A DNA stretch of 64,000 nucleotides from Rhea pennata (lineage: Eukaryota; Chordata; Aves; Rheiformes; Rheidae): NCBI RefSeq assembly GCF_028389875.1, contig NC_084675.1, forward strand, positions 22,282,412 to 22,346,411, written 5' to 3'. How positions within the stretch are numbered: the stretch's first letter is position 1; each line of letters begins with the position of its first letter. Positions 21,101-33,100 of this stretch are shown here, piece by piece. Made by a program: the position numbers and the translations under genes. The notes beneath the pieces are model-generated. The model did not search any database. It saw only the letters and a program-made list of their open reading frames with translations, and was not told the DNA's origin.

Positions 21101-24100
21101 ATTTGTTCCATTGCAAATGTGATTAATGCAGGCACTTTAATTATCTGGTGGGGAGGAGGGGGGACTGCCTATATATTTTTACTTCTTAGGGTGTTTTTCC
21201 CCTCCCTCGCATGCACGCTCTCTGTGACACGAGCTTCGTTTAGAAGACGAGCTCTCCTCAGCGCCTTTTATCAGCTACAGATGTTGCATTAGTTTGGAGG
21301 AGGCTGACTTTCTTTTTTGATCGCTATCTCTCATTCTGCTAAGTGTAGCAAATACATTGGGGGGGGGCGTGTGAAAGCGAAGTGATATTTTCGTGTGTGA
21401 ATATTCTTTAATTGCTATTAGATGGTGTCAGATAGCAAGCGCGATCTACGCTGTTATCTTCACGATTGGGGTTTTTTGTTTTGTTTTGTCGCTCAGCCGG
21501 GGTCCGTGCCGCTCCGGGGGGACGCGGCCGGCCCCGCTGCCTCGGCGTCACCCGGCGCCCCTTGCCGCGAGCCGTGCCGCGAAGCCGAAGCGAATTGCTT
21601 GTAAAGATTACAGTAGCCGGCCCGGAGTCTATTTTTAGCGCCGGCGCGGGAAGCCGGTGTCTTCGGAGCCTCCCGGCACGCCTCCTGCCCTCTCCTCTCC
21701 TCCCGTGTTTGCTCCCCGTCCGCGCCGGCCCTTCACTTTCGGGAGCGCACGGGTATCGGGCTCCTGCCGCGTCCCCTGCTCCGGCGAAGCGCCGCTGCTC
21801 CGTGCCTCAGTTTCCCCCCAACGCGTTATTCCGGGCGGCTCCGCAGGGCTGGGAGTCTCCGCTGCCTCGGCCGGGACCCGGGGATACGCGCCGGCGGTGC
21901 CTCCCCGCGTGGCTCCGGCTGCGGGAACGGGTATTTTCTGAGGTCTGCTGGCTGCCGCGGCATCGCCCGCAGCCCACCAAAAAGAGCCTTTCCCGGCCAC
22001 GATGGCCCGGGAGCTCGGCAGCGCCGCGGGAAAGCCGCCGCTCCGGGCGGGACGAGGGGCTCGGCGGGCCGGGATGCAGCCGGCCGCCGGTGGGGCTGGG
22101 CCGTGTCTCTCTTTCCCATCGGTTTTCCAGCCGGAAAACGGCAGCGGTGACCTGTCCGGCATCCGCGGGCGGAGTGGCCCGCAGAGGGCTCGCTGCGCTC
22201 CCGGGCCGGGAGTGGAAGGGCAGAGTTTGCCTCCGGCTCCCTCCGGAGCAGGACACGGGTTTGGGGCGACGGGAGCGCTGCCGCTGCCCGGCCGTGCCGT
22301 GCCGGGCCGGGAGCCCACGTCGGCCAGGATGGCTCTGGCGTTTCCGCCTGCCTGACGACGTGCCTGGCTGGAGAGGAAGCACGCTGCTCCTCCTCCTCCT
22401 CCTCCTCCTCCGGGGGCAAAAGGCAGGTGGGAAAGCGGCGGGGCACCCCGCTCCGCGGTGGGGCAGAGAGGCACTGGGGGTTGTTTGCTTTGTGTCCGAT
22501 GCCGCTCTTTCTCCTCCTCCTCCTCCTCTTTCTCCTCCCGCCGGTGCCCGGCGGTGTTGCCAAGGGCCGGGCGGCACCACGGCGGGGATGTTCCCGCGCC
22601 GGGCAGCCACCTCCAGCGGGCACGGAGACCTCTGGCCGCACGCTGGGGTGGCTGGGCAAGGTCGTATCCTCCTCCGAGAGCCGGGAGGTGCCGAGCCGGG
22701 CGCCGGTTCCCACAGGCGATGGGCGTCCCCGGGAGAGGGGCAGCGCCCGGCGCCGTGGGGACCCGAGCCACCCGCTTCTCGCGCGTGCCGGTGCTCCCGA
22801 GGCGCCCGGCCCTCGCAGCGCCGCCGGGATGCGCGCGGCGCGGGGCGAGCAAACAGCCCCCGGCGGAAGCGGCAGCGGCCGAGAGGCCCGGTGGCTTTCC
22901 CAAATTTCCCCTTTCCTTTCACTTCTTTGGCTTTTAATAAAGCCGAGCGGGACATTGCTGTTGGAGGAGCCCAGCTCTGCTCCGGGATTCCCGCCGTTTC
23001 GCCCGTGACCTCGTTTTTCCTATGCAGGATGGGGGGATAAAAGGATATTTCAGGCCGCCTCTTTGCGCGCAGAGTGTGAATGAAACCTGTGGGCCGTGTG
23101 TTTCCCCCCTCTTTTTTTCTGCAGCATGTCCCATGACCATTTTTTGTTGCCTGACTCAGGAGTTTTGACCGCATCAGCTTGGCAAAGCCGATGTCCTGCT
23201 TCGGATTTTATCAGGAAAGTTCAAGTGCTTCGGGGTAATAAAGTTCCCTCTTCCGATTGCCACGGCGCTAAAGGCTCCTCATTGTTCCTGTAGCAACGTG
23301 TTTTTTGGGAAGGGACGAAATGCCGAAAGGAATGCAACCGCTGACCTTGGGCTGCAGCGGGGTTAAGGAGTGTGTGCGCGTGAGTCACTGCAGATAAGAG
23401 CCTTCCACGGCTCGCTTTTTTTTATTTTTTTTATATTTTTTTTCCTCCAAAATAATTCTTTATCTCCTCTTTCTCACATCAACATATTTTCTTGACATCT
23501 CCCATTCAAGAGCGCATGGAGGAAAAGCGCGTCTCTAGTTTGGTAATCTGATGAAGCATGCATGCACATATATATATATATATATATATGCACATATGTG
23601 TATATATATATATGTGCATATGCATGCGTAGATGTATGTGCATATACAAATATATATACATACGTGTATATCCACCCATATATCTGCGTGTGGGGGGACG
23701 GGAGGCTGGTCCCGCGGCCGTCGCCTCCTCCCGCCCTGCCGCCTTCCCCTTCCCGCGCCGTTCCGGAGGGGAAGCTCAGGCGCTCGCTCGCTTCCCCGTC
23801 TCCCGGCCGAGGCCTCTCGCGCTCGTCGCGGCTCCGATGATAATGCGGAAAGTTGAACTGGCCCCATTACCGCGCCGCGATGGTGGCCGCGATAAGGCGC
23901 CGATAATGGCAGCGATAGCGGCGGCTCGGTAGCCAATGGCTCCGCCGCTCCTCCCATTAACATTCCCCACCACGGATCGGCTCGGAGCTGCCTATCTGCT
24001 CTCCATTTCCACTCCTCCGCTAGATAAGAATGGAAATACTGACTTCATAGCTCACTGATTAAAGTGTCTGGATTTCTTGATAATACACAGATAAATTATG

Positions 24101-27100
24101 TTTTTCAAAAAGAAGGTAGGGAAGGGAGTGCGAGGGGAGGGAAAAACCGCCAGCCCTGTTCCTTTTTTCTTTTCTCTTTTTTTTTTCCTCCCACCCCCCT
24201 CTCTTTTTCCCTCTTTCTCACCATGCCCCGTGCGTTTTTGGCCGGGAAATGCCCTTCCCGGTGCCGGCGGTCACGCGGAGCAGGGAACGGCTGCGTCCGG
24301 GGCCGTTCGCCGCCCCGCCGCGAGCGACGGGGACCTTTGCTTCCCGCTTCCCCGCGAGGCTCCCGCTCGGAGGCGGAGGTCGCCGGCTCGTCCGCGGCAT
24401 CTGCTCCGGGCTCGAGGACGCCCAGGCGCGGCCGTCGGGGCGGCCGGGCTCGCTCGGCGCGTGCCGACCCAAGCCGTCCCGCGCCACGCCGGCGCCGCCC
24501 GGAAATCGCGTTTCCAACGGGGGCTTTTCTTTTTTTTCCCCCCTAATTTTATATTAATTTAGATTGCTAAGCTGTTGCTGGCGGAGGAAACGGGGCTTCC
24601 ACACTTTTAGGTTCCTTGTGCTAGGAAAAGGTACTGACCGCAAAAATCTAAGTTTGTTTCATCTAAATATAAAACTAAAGAGCAAACAGTATAAAGTTCA
24701 TTTTTTAATGTGTTGCCCCATTCCAGTTGGGCTGTTCTCTTTATTTTTTTTAAAAGGAACTGTGATAAAAAGCAGCGATAAAGCCAGGACTGTTTTGTGT
24801 AGGAGTCGGTATCTGTGTTATCTATCTCCCTTTTTCACTCTCCGAGCAGCTCTGTTGTTTTTTACTCTTATCTCGCTCCACCAAAATGCCAAGAACAGGA
24901 AAAAAAGAAAAGAAAAAAAAAAAAAAGAAAAGCCCAGGCGCGCGCAATTGCGCAGACCCAAACTCGGCCTCCGCGGAGCCGGGGCAGAAAGCGCGGCCGC
25001 CGCTTCGGGAGCGGGGAAAGGAGAGGCCGGGGGGGGTCCCGGCGCCGTCCCCTGCCCTCGCCCCCTCCTCTCGCCCCTGCAACGAGCTGCGCCCGGCGGA
25101 GGGGCGCCCACGGCGCCAGCCCCGAGCCAAGCATCCCGCCGGGACGCGGGGAGCGTTTCGGCACCGGGACGGGACCGGCCGCGTACCCCGGACGGAGCTG
25201 CCCTACTGCAATTTCTTTCTTTTTTTTAGGGGGGAAAAAGCAGCAGGACGGGGGGGGGGGTTGCAGCCCCCGTGCCGCTCGCCCCCGGCCTGTGCACCCC
25301 ATCCCCTTACGCCGCGTTCGCTCGCGCCGCCGCCGGCATTGGGGTTCGCCCCCGCGGCGGAGCGAGCGGTTTGCAGCCGCTTCCCCCCCCGGCCCGGCAC
25401 CTCGCGGGGTCGCCTCTCCTCGCCCGGCGAAGCGCCCGCAGCTGGGGCCGCAGCCGGCTCCCTCCCCATCTCTCCTCTCCTAAAAACCTATCGGCGCCGT
25501 ATCGGCCCCATCGGAAACGCGGAGGCGCTTCGGCGTCGCCGCTGCCGCGCTCTCCCTGCCCGGCTCGCCCCGGCTCCCGCGCGCGCTATTAGTGGTAGCG
25601 ATCGCGTCGCCCCCAGCGCGCCGATCTCCTGTAATCTATCAGCGGTTTATCGGGACTATCTGAGAGCCGGGAACGGCCGGGCTCGGCGATGGCGCCGCGC
25701 TCGGGCGCTGATAAAGTTACAGAGTTCAGCCGGTGATGAATGTTAAGTAACTACGCCCCGCGCAGATAGGATACGGACTTGGCAGGGCGAGCAGCTCCGG
25801 CTGAAACCAATCTCCCCGATAGCAGCAGGGCTGCTTTTTCTCAGGCTCTGCCTCTCCTCGGCTTTTCTGCCCTCCCTCCCCTGCCCGGTTTCGGGGGCGC
25901 CGGCGGCACCCGGCTGCCCCAGCGTTTCGCCCCCGGCGTTGGGGGGCCGCCGAGCCGCGGGAAAAGCCGCGGCGGGTTTATCTCGGCGCGGCCCGGCCCC
26001 GGCGTTATCGACCCCTCGCACCGGGGCGATATTAAAAACGCCGATAGCGGGGGCAGCCCGGCGCCCGGGATGCCGCTGCGGAGCTGCGGCCCGGCTGATA
26101 GCAGCGGGGGCTTTGCTGCCGGGCGCATCCCGGAGCGCCGGCCGGCGTCGCCCGCTCCTCGCCGTTCGGCGCGCTTTGCAGCCCCTTTCCCGCCCGGTTG
26201 CCCTGCCCCGGCTGCGGGCGCCCGGCGCCCGTTTCGGAGCGGGTGAGCGTCACCGGGTGCCCGGGCTGAGCCCTTTTCGCCCGTCCCCGGCGGCTTGCCC
26301 CCTTCTTGCAGCGCGGGGACCGGCGCCGTGCCGCAGCCGCTTGGATGCTGCGGCGTTTCCCGCCCCCTCCGTCCTCTGCAGAGCCGCGGCAGCTGCGGGA
26401 TAAGGTGACCTTTGGGGACCCCGCGCCGTTTCGGGAACCCGAAGCCTCGTTCGCCCTCGGCCGCGCCGTCGGCGTCCGTGCTCCTCGGCTGCCCGGAGGC
26501 GCCGCGGGGTCGGGGGCATCCGAGGCCGCCCGGAGCATCGGCGCTGCTCGGAGTCAAACCCTAATAGCCAGCGCGGCGGAAGGAGAAGCTGGGCGAGGGG
26601 CGCAGGCGCCCCGCGGACCCGGTGGGAAGCCTCAGCTGGCTCGCTTGCCGTTTTTCTTTTTCTTTTTTTTTTTTTTTTTGAATTGAAGACGAACTCAGGG
26701 TCAGCATCGGGATAAGGAGGAGCTGGAAGGACGCAGCGGGCAGGAAGAGAGGAGGCGTCGGGGGCTCTGCCGGGGCCGGCGCGCGGCCCCCCGTGCCCGG
26801 GCGCCCTGGGAGCGCGCCGGACCGCGAGCTTCCCACTGGTTTTCGGGGCGGCCTGGGGGCGGTGGGGGCTCTCCCGGCCCGCCGCCGCCGCCGCCCCGCG
26901 CGGGCTCCTCCTCCCGCTCGCCAAGCCGGTGGGAAAGTCTGAATCTGTTGCTATTTTCTATCTGTTATCGAGGCCTGTTATCGCTTTGCTCTTGTCTGCG
27001 TGCCTGCTTTCGGGTAGCCCAGGGTCTCTCTCTTGGCAGCCTGGAATAAAACCCCTTTTATCCCCCCCCCTTTTATTTAATTTACCAAATACGTGCAAGG

Positions 27101-30100
27101 AGTGGAGGAGCCGTTCATTGGTCCCGGGCCGGGAGGACCTTGATTCGAGTGAAACGCTCCGCTCTCGTTACCTGGCTAACGAGGTCCCGGGTTTCGGGGA
27201 CGGCCCTGGACGCAGGGCGCCGGCGTGTCCCCCCCCCCCCCCCGCTCTGCAGGGGGCCGGGGCTCGGGGCGCGGAGCCGGGGGCCGGGCGCGCGCGGCCC
27301 CTTTGCAGCGGCGCGCGGGCTGCGGGCTCGGCCGGGCGCTGCCTCCGCGCGTGGTGGCGGCGACGACGACGACCCCCCGCGACTTAGTTTTCCTCGTGCC
27401 CGCGCAACCGAGAAGTAACCCCAAAGCCCTGTGCGGCAGGCGCGGAAAGCTGCTCCGGGCGCGTGCGGAGGGCGCGAGCCCGTCCCGGCGGCGGGGTGGC
27501 CGGTCGGGCCGGGAGCGCCGCCGGCTCGGGCTCCGGAGGAGCCCCCGTGCCGTCCGGCGGAGCCGCGGTGCCGGCCGGTCCCTGCTGCTGCCGCGAAGCG
27601 CCGCGCCCGGGAGCCGGCGTCCGCCCGCGTCTGCGGCCAGCCGGCGCCTGGCGAACCCGGGCACATCGTTGCACATTATTGTAAGTTTTTACAATCGCTA
27701 TAATTTAAAAAAAGAAATCCTTCCTTGTTATCAAAAAAAAAAAAAAAAAGGAGAGAGAGAAGGAAGGCGGGAGGGAGAAGAGTTAATCGTCTAAGCGGAG
27801 TATCTTGGAAGGGAGCATTTTTTGGCTCTTCCCCTCTCTGTAAAGCCAGCCTCAGTAATTCAGTTTTAAAGCATGAAAAAAGGGAGTTGATGAAATTCCA
27901 CTATCAGCACTGAACCAATATGCAAAATATCTCGCCGAGAATCAAATAGCTATTATGTTTTCATTTCCATTTCAGCGTATTTGCTTAATGAAGAATAGAC
28001 AGATCAGGCAAGCTGAGGGAGGCTGTGAGAGGTGATAACTGCGCGAGGCTTCCAGCAATCCCGGAGAAATGACGCTCCGCTCCCTGCTCCGGCTCGCGCT
28101 CCCTCTCTCTTTTTTCTCTTTCCTTTTTTCCCCCCCCCCTTTTTTTAAAGCTCTTTGGCGGCTCGCTCACCCCGCGCGGCGGCCGCCGGTGCTTCGCAGC
28201 CCGGGCACGTTCCCGGGGCCGAGGCCGCGGCGTCGGCGGGCTGGCACGCGGCGCGCGGGGCCGGCAGCGCTCTCGCCCGTCCCCGCGCCGAACCGGCCGC
28301 CCGCTCCCGGGAGGGCGGCGAGCGCCGGGGAGGAGGCGACAGTCGGGTTAACTTTATCGGGAGCCCGAGAGCCGTGAAGGCGTGAAGGGAAAAATTAGCC
28401 TAACAATGTTTCATTTGCAGCGAGAGAAACGATTTGTTAGCCGGCGATTGTTTCTGAATATTATCAGAGCCGTTTTAATTGTGCTGGAACTGAAATTAGC
28501 AGAATTAGAATAAATTGCCTTCCCTTCCTCGGCAGCCTCTTTATTCACGCTCATTGTTGTCTGCTTTGTATAGATTATGGGGCCTTTGTTCTGCCGGTGT
28601 AAATATACACGCCTGGAGTCACGGCGAGCGGCGGCCCTGCGCCGCGGCGCCGCGCCGGGGCCCCGCGCTGCAACGCTGCACCACGGCGCTGCAACGGTGC
28701 GCCGCGGCGCTGCGCCGGGGCCTTGCACTGCAACGGTGCACTGCAGTGGTGTGCCGGGGCCCCGCGCTGCAACGGTGCACTGCAACACTGTGCCGGGGCA
28801 CCGTGCTGCAATGCTGCGCTGCAGTGGTGCACCATAGACCCGCACTACAGTGCTGCACTGCAATACTGCGTCGGGGCCCCCCACTGCAACACTGCACTGC
28901 AACACTGCACCGGGGCCCCACGCTGCAACAGTGCACTGCAATGGTGCACCATGGCCCCGCACTGCAACGGTGCGCTGCAACGATGCGCCGGGGCCACACA
29001 CTGCAACGTTGCACTGCAATGGTGCACCGTGGCCCCGCACTGCAATGCTGCACCACAATGCTGCGCTGGGGCACTGCACTGTGGCCCTGCACTGCAATGG
29101 GGCACTGCAACGCTGCATCATGGCCCTGCACCGCAGCCCTGCTCCGCTCGCTCTGCCCAGCCGGTCCCCTTGCAGCAGCCTGGGATGGAGCGCGGGGGCG
29201 ACGGCTCTGGCCGGGGAAGCATTTGCCAACGCCTCTCCCAAGCGCCAGGAACTGAGCACCCCTGCGTGCCCTGAGCATCCCTGCGTGTCGCTCGGAGCCG
29301 GCTGCGTTTTTATGTATTTCTTTTCTATTAGTATTATTTATTTATTTAAAGTGCTCGCGGTCTGCTCCTCAGTGGGATGCTGTGTTGCTGGAGACGGCAG
29401 CGCCGGCACATTTTGGGGACCATGCCGCGGCGGCGGGGGCGGCCGTCCCCCTGCCCGTGCAGCCCCACGGCGCGACCCTGCGCCGTGCGCAGGCACCGCG
29501 GCTTTCGCCCCCCGAGACGTCTCCCTCAAGGACGCACAAATAGGGCCGCCGCGCAAGTTTGTAAAACCAGCAGTAAAATCTGCATTCGCACCCCAAAACC
29601 TTTCCCTCGGCGATGCTCAGGTCGAGCCCCCAGCAGCCGCGGGGCGCAAGGGGGGACGGGGTGAGCCGGGGGGCCGAGCCCATCCGCGGCGAGCGGGACG
29701 AACCTAACTTCAGCCGGAGCTTTGGGGCGGTTTTCCTCGGAGAAGGAAGGGCAGGGACCCTCCGGAGAGGAAAGGCCCCGTCACCCACCCCGCGCACCCT
29801 CGTGTTTCGGCAGGTTCCTTGGGAGAGATGGAGGACGGCGAGGACGCCGCGGCGGGGGACGCCAGCCCCTTGGCCGGGGAGGGGGCCGCCTCGGACCGCG
29901 AGGGCTCCGCCGAGCGCGACGCCCCGAGCCCCGACGGCGAGCTTCGCCGCGACCTGCCCGGTAAGCGAGCCCCCGGCGCGCTCCGTCTGCCCAGCGTGCA
30001 AATAGCCCGGGGGCAACGGTGGGGGGCTCGGGCCGGCCGGGCGCCGCTCTTGCCGCGGTCTGGGCGGTTCGGGGCAGCGATCTTGGCTTGCACGGGCGCA

Positions 30101-33100
30101 GCCGGGATGGCGCGAGCCGGGACGCGGCTCGCTCAGCTGCCTTCGCCTGCCCTGGTGCATCCTGGTGGAGGGATGTGCCAAGCGAGCCGCGGCGGCCGGG
30201 GAGAGGAGGCGGCTCCGCGCGGCGCGGCGCGGCCGGGTTGCCGCCTGCCTGCTGCCGGCGGCCGGCCGCGCGCCCCACCCCAGAGGTGGCTGCGTTTCAG
30301 GGCCGGGCCGAGCCAGTTCCTAGATATCCTCCCGGTTCCTTCCTGGGGAGGTGGGGGCGAATCCTAATCGGTTAATGTTTGCAGCGCCCTTTGCGATAAA
30401 CGGCGGCGGGGCAAGGCTGCGCGGCGCTAATGGAGCCGCTCGGGCCCCGGCGCCGGAGAGGTGGCTCCGGCGAAGCGCCGGCTTCCTTCCTCCGCCGGGC
30501 ACCGCCGGCGCGGCCCCCCGCAGCCCGAGGCTTCCCGTGAGCCCCCGGCAGCCCCCGGGCCGGGAGGGGGGACCCCAGCCACGGGAAAGCCCCGAGCTCC
30601 CCGGGGAGAGGCGGCCCCGGAGCAGCGCGGCGGGCGGCCCCGCTCCCGCGCGGAGGAAGCGGGTGGCTCCTATCTGATCTGGGTGCGGGGCTGGGGGCGA
30701 GGGAGCTGGGAGCCCAGGCGGAGAGCTGCACCTGGCACTAGCCTGTTTTGATAAAAAGGTGATAGCAGAGATAACGCCGAGCAGCAATAACGGCCACTAA
30801 AGCTTTCAGCGCGATGGATAAAAATCAATATGCCAGGCACTTTGATTTATAGCCAAAAATAATAGGACTTTTATACCCGGTGATTGATTTATTTGATGTT
30901 AATCATTCCGCTTATCACCTGTATTAATAATCTCCGATGCCGGTGACGTCACCCCTGGGTGTTCTCTATGGCGCCTATCGATTGGGCTCTGCTCCGGTTA
31001 TCCGCCCTGGACGCGAAGGCAAACATGTACTTTGGGCGCTAATCTTCCGCACTGTCATATGCAGATACGCCGTATCTGCTGCATCTCTAACAGCGGCTAA
31101 TGGAGAAAATAATTGTTATCAAGTTGCTATGAATACGCCGCAAACAGAGCCGCGACAGGAGCGGGGCTGCGCCGGGCGCTTCGACGGGGGGTCCGGGGTG
31201 GGACGGCGGCGGGGGGCCGGGGGCGCCAGGATGCGCGGGAACGAGCCCCGAGCAGCGGGGGAGCTGCCCGTGCCGGGATTTGGGCTCCGGGGTTCGGCCC
31301 CCAGCGCGCATCTCGGGGAGGGCGCTCCGCCTGGCCGGTGGTCCCGGCTCCGGCGGGACGCCGTATCCGAAGCTCCCCGAGCGTGACGCTGTGTCTTCCC
31401 ACTCTTGCTGTAGAGGCTAAAGACGCCCCGGAAAGTCCGAAGGAGCCAGAGAAACAGGATCCCGGAGAAAACCCTCCGGAGCCGAACTCCTGGAGCGGGC
31501 CAGGTGAGTGCCGCGCGCTCCCCGACGCGCCTCCGCTCGCCCGGGCCGGCCCCGGAGGCTGCCGAGGACTTTGCCGCCTGGGTTTTTTCCCGGCTGCTTC
31601 CCGGCTCTCGACCCGCCGGCGGGGAGGTGAGGAAGTGCAACGGGAGGGGCCCGGGCGCTCTTTCCCGAGCGCGGCGGATCCTGCCCCGGCGGAGCGCCGC
31701 CCGCGGCGAGGGGGGGTTTGCAGCCGCCGGCTTGCGTTTGCGCGCGCTGGCGAGGGCGCTTTGATAACGTCGGGGGCGACCGCAAGAAGAAAGCTGGAGC
31801 GGTTTCGCGATGGTTATCAAAACCCCAAGTAGCGAATGCAGCCGTCTATCACCGTCTCGCCATCTCCGTGCCGAGCCCCGGCCGCCGGCGGGGCCGCGGC
31901 ACGGCCGGAGGCGCCCCCAGGCTCCGGCTCGTGCTCGGGGCTCCGGCTCGCGCTCGGGGCTCCGGCTGCCGCCGCGCTATCCCGGGAGGTGTTTTTCCAG
32001 CAGCCCTGCGGAGCAGCGCGCTTCCTCCCGCCGCAAAGGACGGGAAGGGGCGACCTCGGGGCCGGATAGCCGTCGGCCTCCGGGAGACGCGCGGCCGGGA
32101 GGCGGCGCGGGGGGCTGCGCCGTCCCCGGCTCCGTGCCCACTGCGGCTCCGGCCCCGTGCGCCTCCCGCTGCCGAGATGCCCGGTGCCGGGGCAAGGAGG
32201 GGATGCCGCGGTGCAGCTCCACGCGGCCGGCCCGGGGAGGAAAGGCAGAGCCGGAGGGCGGCACAGCGCCGGCCCTCCCCCCACCCCCCCGGCGCTCCGG
32301 CCTTCCGGGATGCTGCGGCAGGAAGGAGCTGCGGGGCCGGGGCCGTCGCCTCTTCGCCCGCTCCGCGGCCGCCGGGCTCCCGCGTGCCCCGGCACATCCT
32401 GCGCCGCGCAGCCCGCCGCCTGCCCCGGGCCGGCCGAACCCGCCGCTCGCGCCTGCCTCCCCTTCCCCCTGCCTGCGCCGCAGTTAGTTATTTGCATTCT
32501 TTATGTAAAAGAGATTTTATTATCGCCTTCTCCCAGCCCATCGCTATTCTGGTAATTGGAGTGGTATTAATTTCTGTGTGGCGGGGAGTTGATGGCGGTC
32601 CGGCGATGCTGCGGCGATAGGGTGTTCCTCTCGCGCTAACCGCCGCGATAGCCCGTCTATCAGGCGCTCTGCAGGCTCGGCACTTATCAGGGATGGAACG
32701 GGCAAAAAGGGAAACTCTGAGCAGCCTGAATTTTCTTTTTATCTGGCAGGATCCGCCGTATGTCAGCAATGGCAGCGGCGGAGATGCGGCGGCGGGGGGG
32801 CGGCGAGGGGGCGGCGCGGCCGCGGCTCCTGGGCACCGTGCTCTGCTCCTCGCCGCCCTTCCCGGGCGGCTGCGGCCCCACCGAGCCCTGCGCCGGCGCC
32901 GCGTGCGCCCTCGGGCTCGGCCGGCCCGGCCGGGCGCGCTGGACCCTCCCCGCGAGCTGCCGGCCCGCGGAAAGGCTCGCGCGAAGCCCGCGCGGAAGGC
33001 GAGGGAGCAGGAGTGGTTTTTTTATCTTTGAAATGACCTTGTTCGCTGGAGGGGGCTGGCTGCTTGAAATTCTGATATGCAAATAGCTGATAGCTATAAT

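Larger units (their letters stand above)
18192..29813 (+). other. ZFPM1: ZFPM1 intron 1 (11.6 kb)
   Basis: A mosaic of CpG-rich blocks and AT-richer pockets with recurring WGATAR motifs. Examples: TGATAA 18604, 19106, 19192, 19716, 20761, 24763 and 25709; TTATCT 18644, 19119, 21024, 24818 and 24868; AGATAA 24022 and 24089. It also holds an AP-1/GATA element, a TA microsatellite and a 39-bp minisatellite, listed separately. No further coding exon was recognised. Confidence 0.85.

Noticed and set aside
21466-23040. 524-codon plus-strand frame within ZFPM1 intron 1
   Set aside because: The translation is Arg/Pro/Gly/Ala-rich with no motif. Overlapping frames of similar size exist on both strands, as expected in CpG-rich DNA.
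23535-23680. (TA)n/(TG)n tract considered as a promoter TATA region
   Set aside because: Its periodic simple-sequence structure indicates a microsatellite. There is no start site or exon nearby.
28411-29278. Cys/Ala-rich frames of 180-285 codons on both strands
   Set aside because: They arise from the 39-bp minisatellite, whose unit is a multiple of three.
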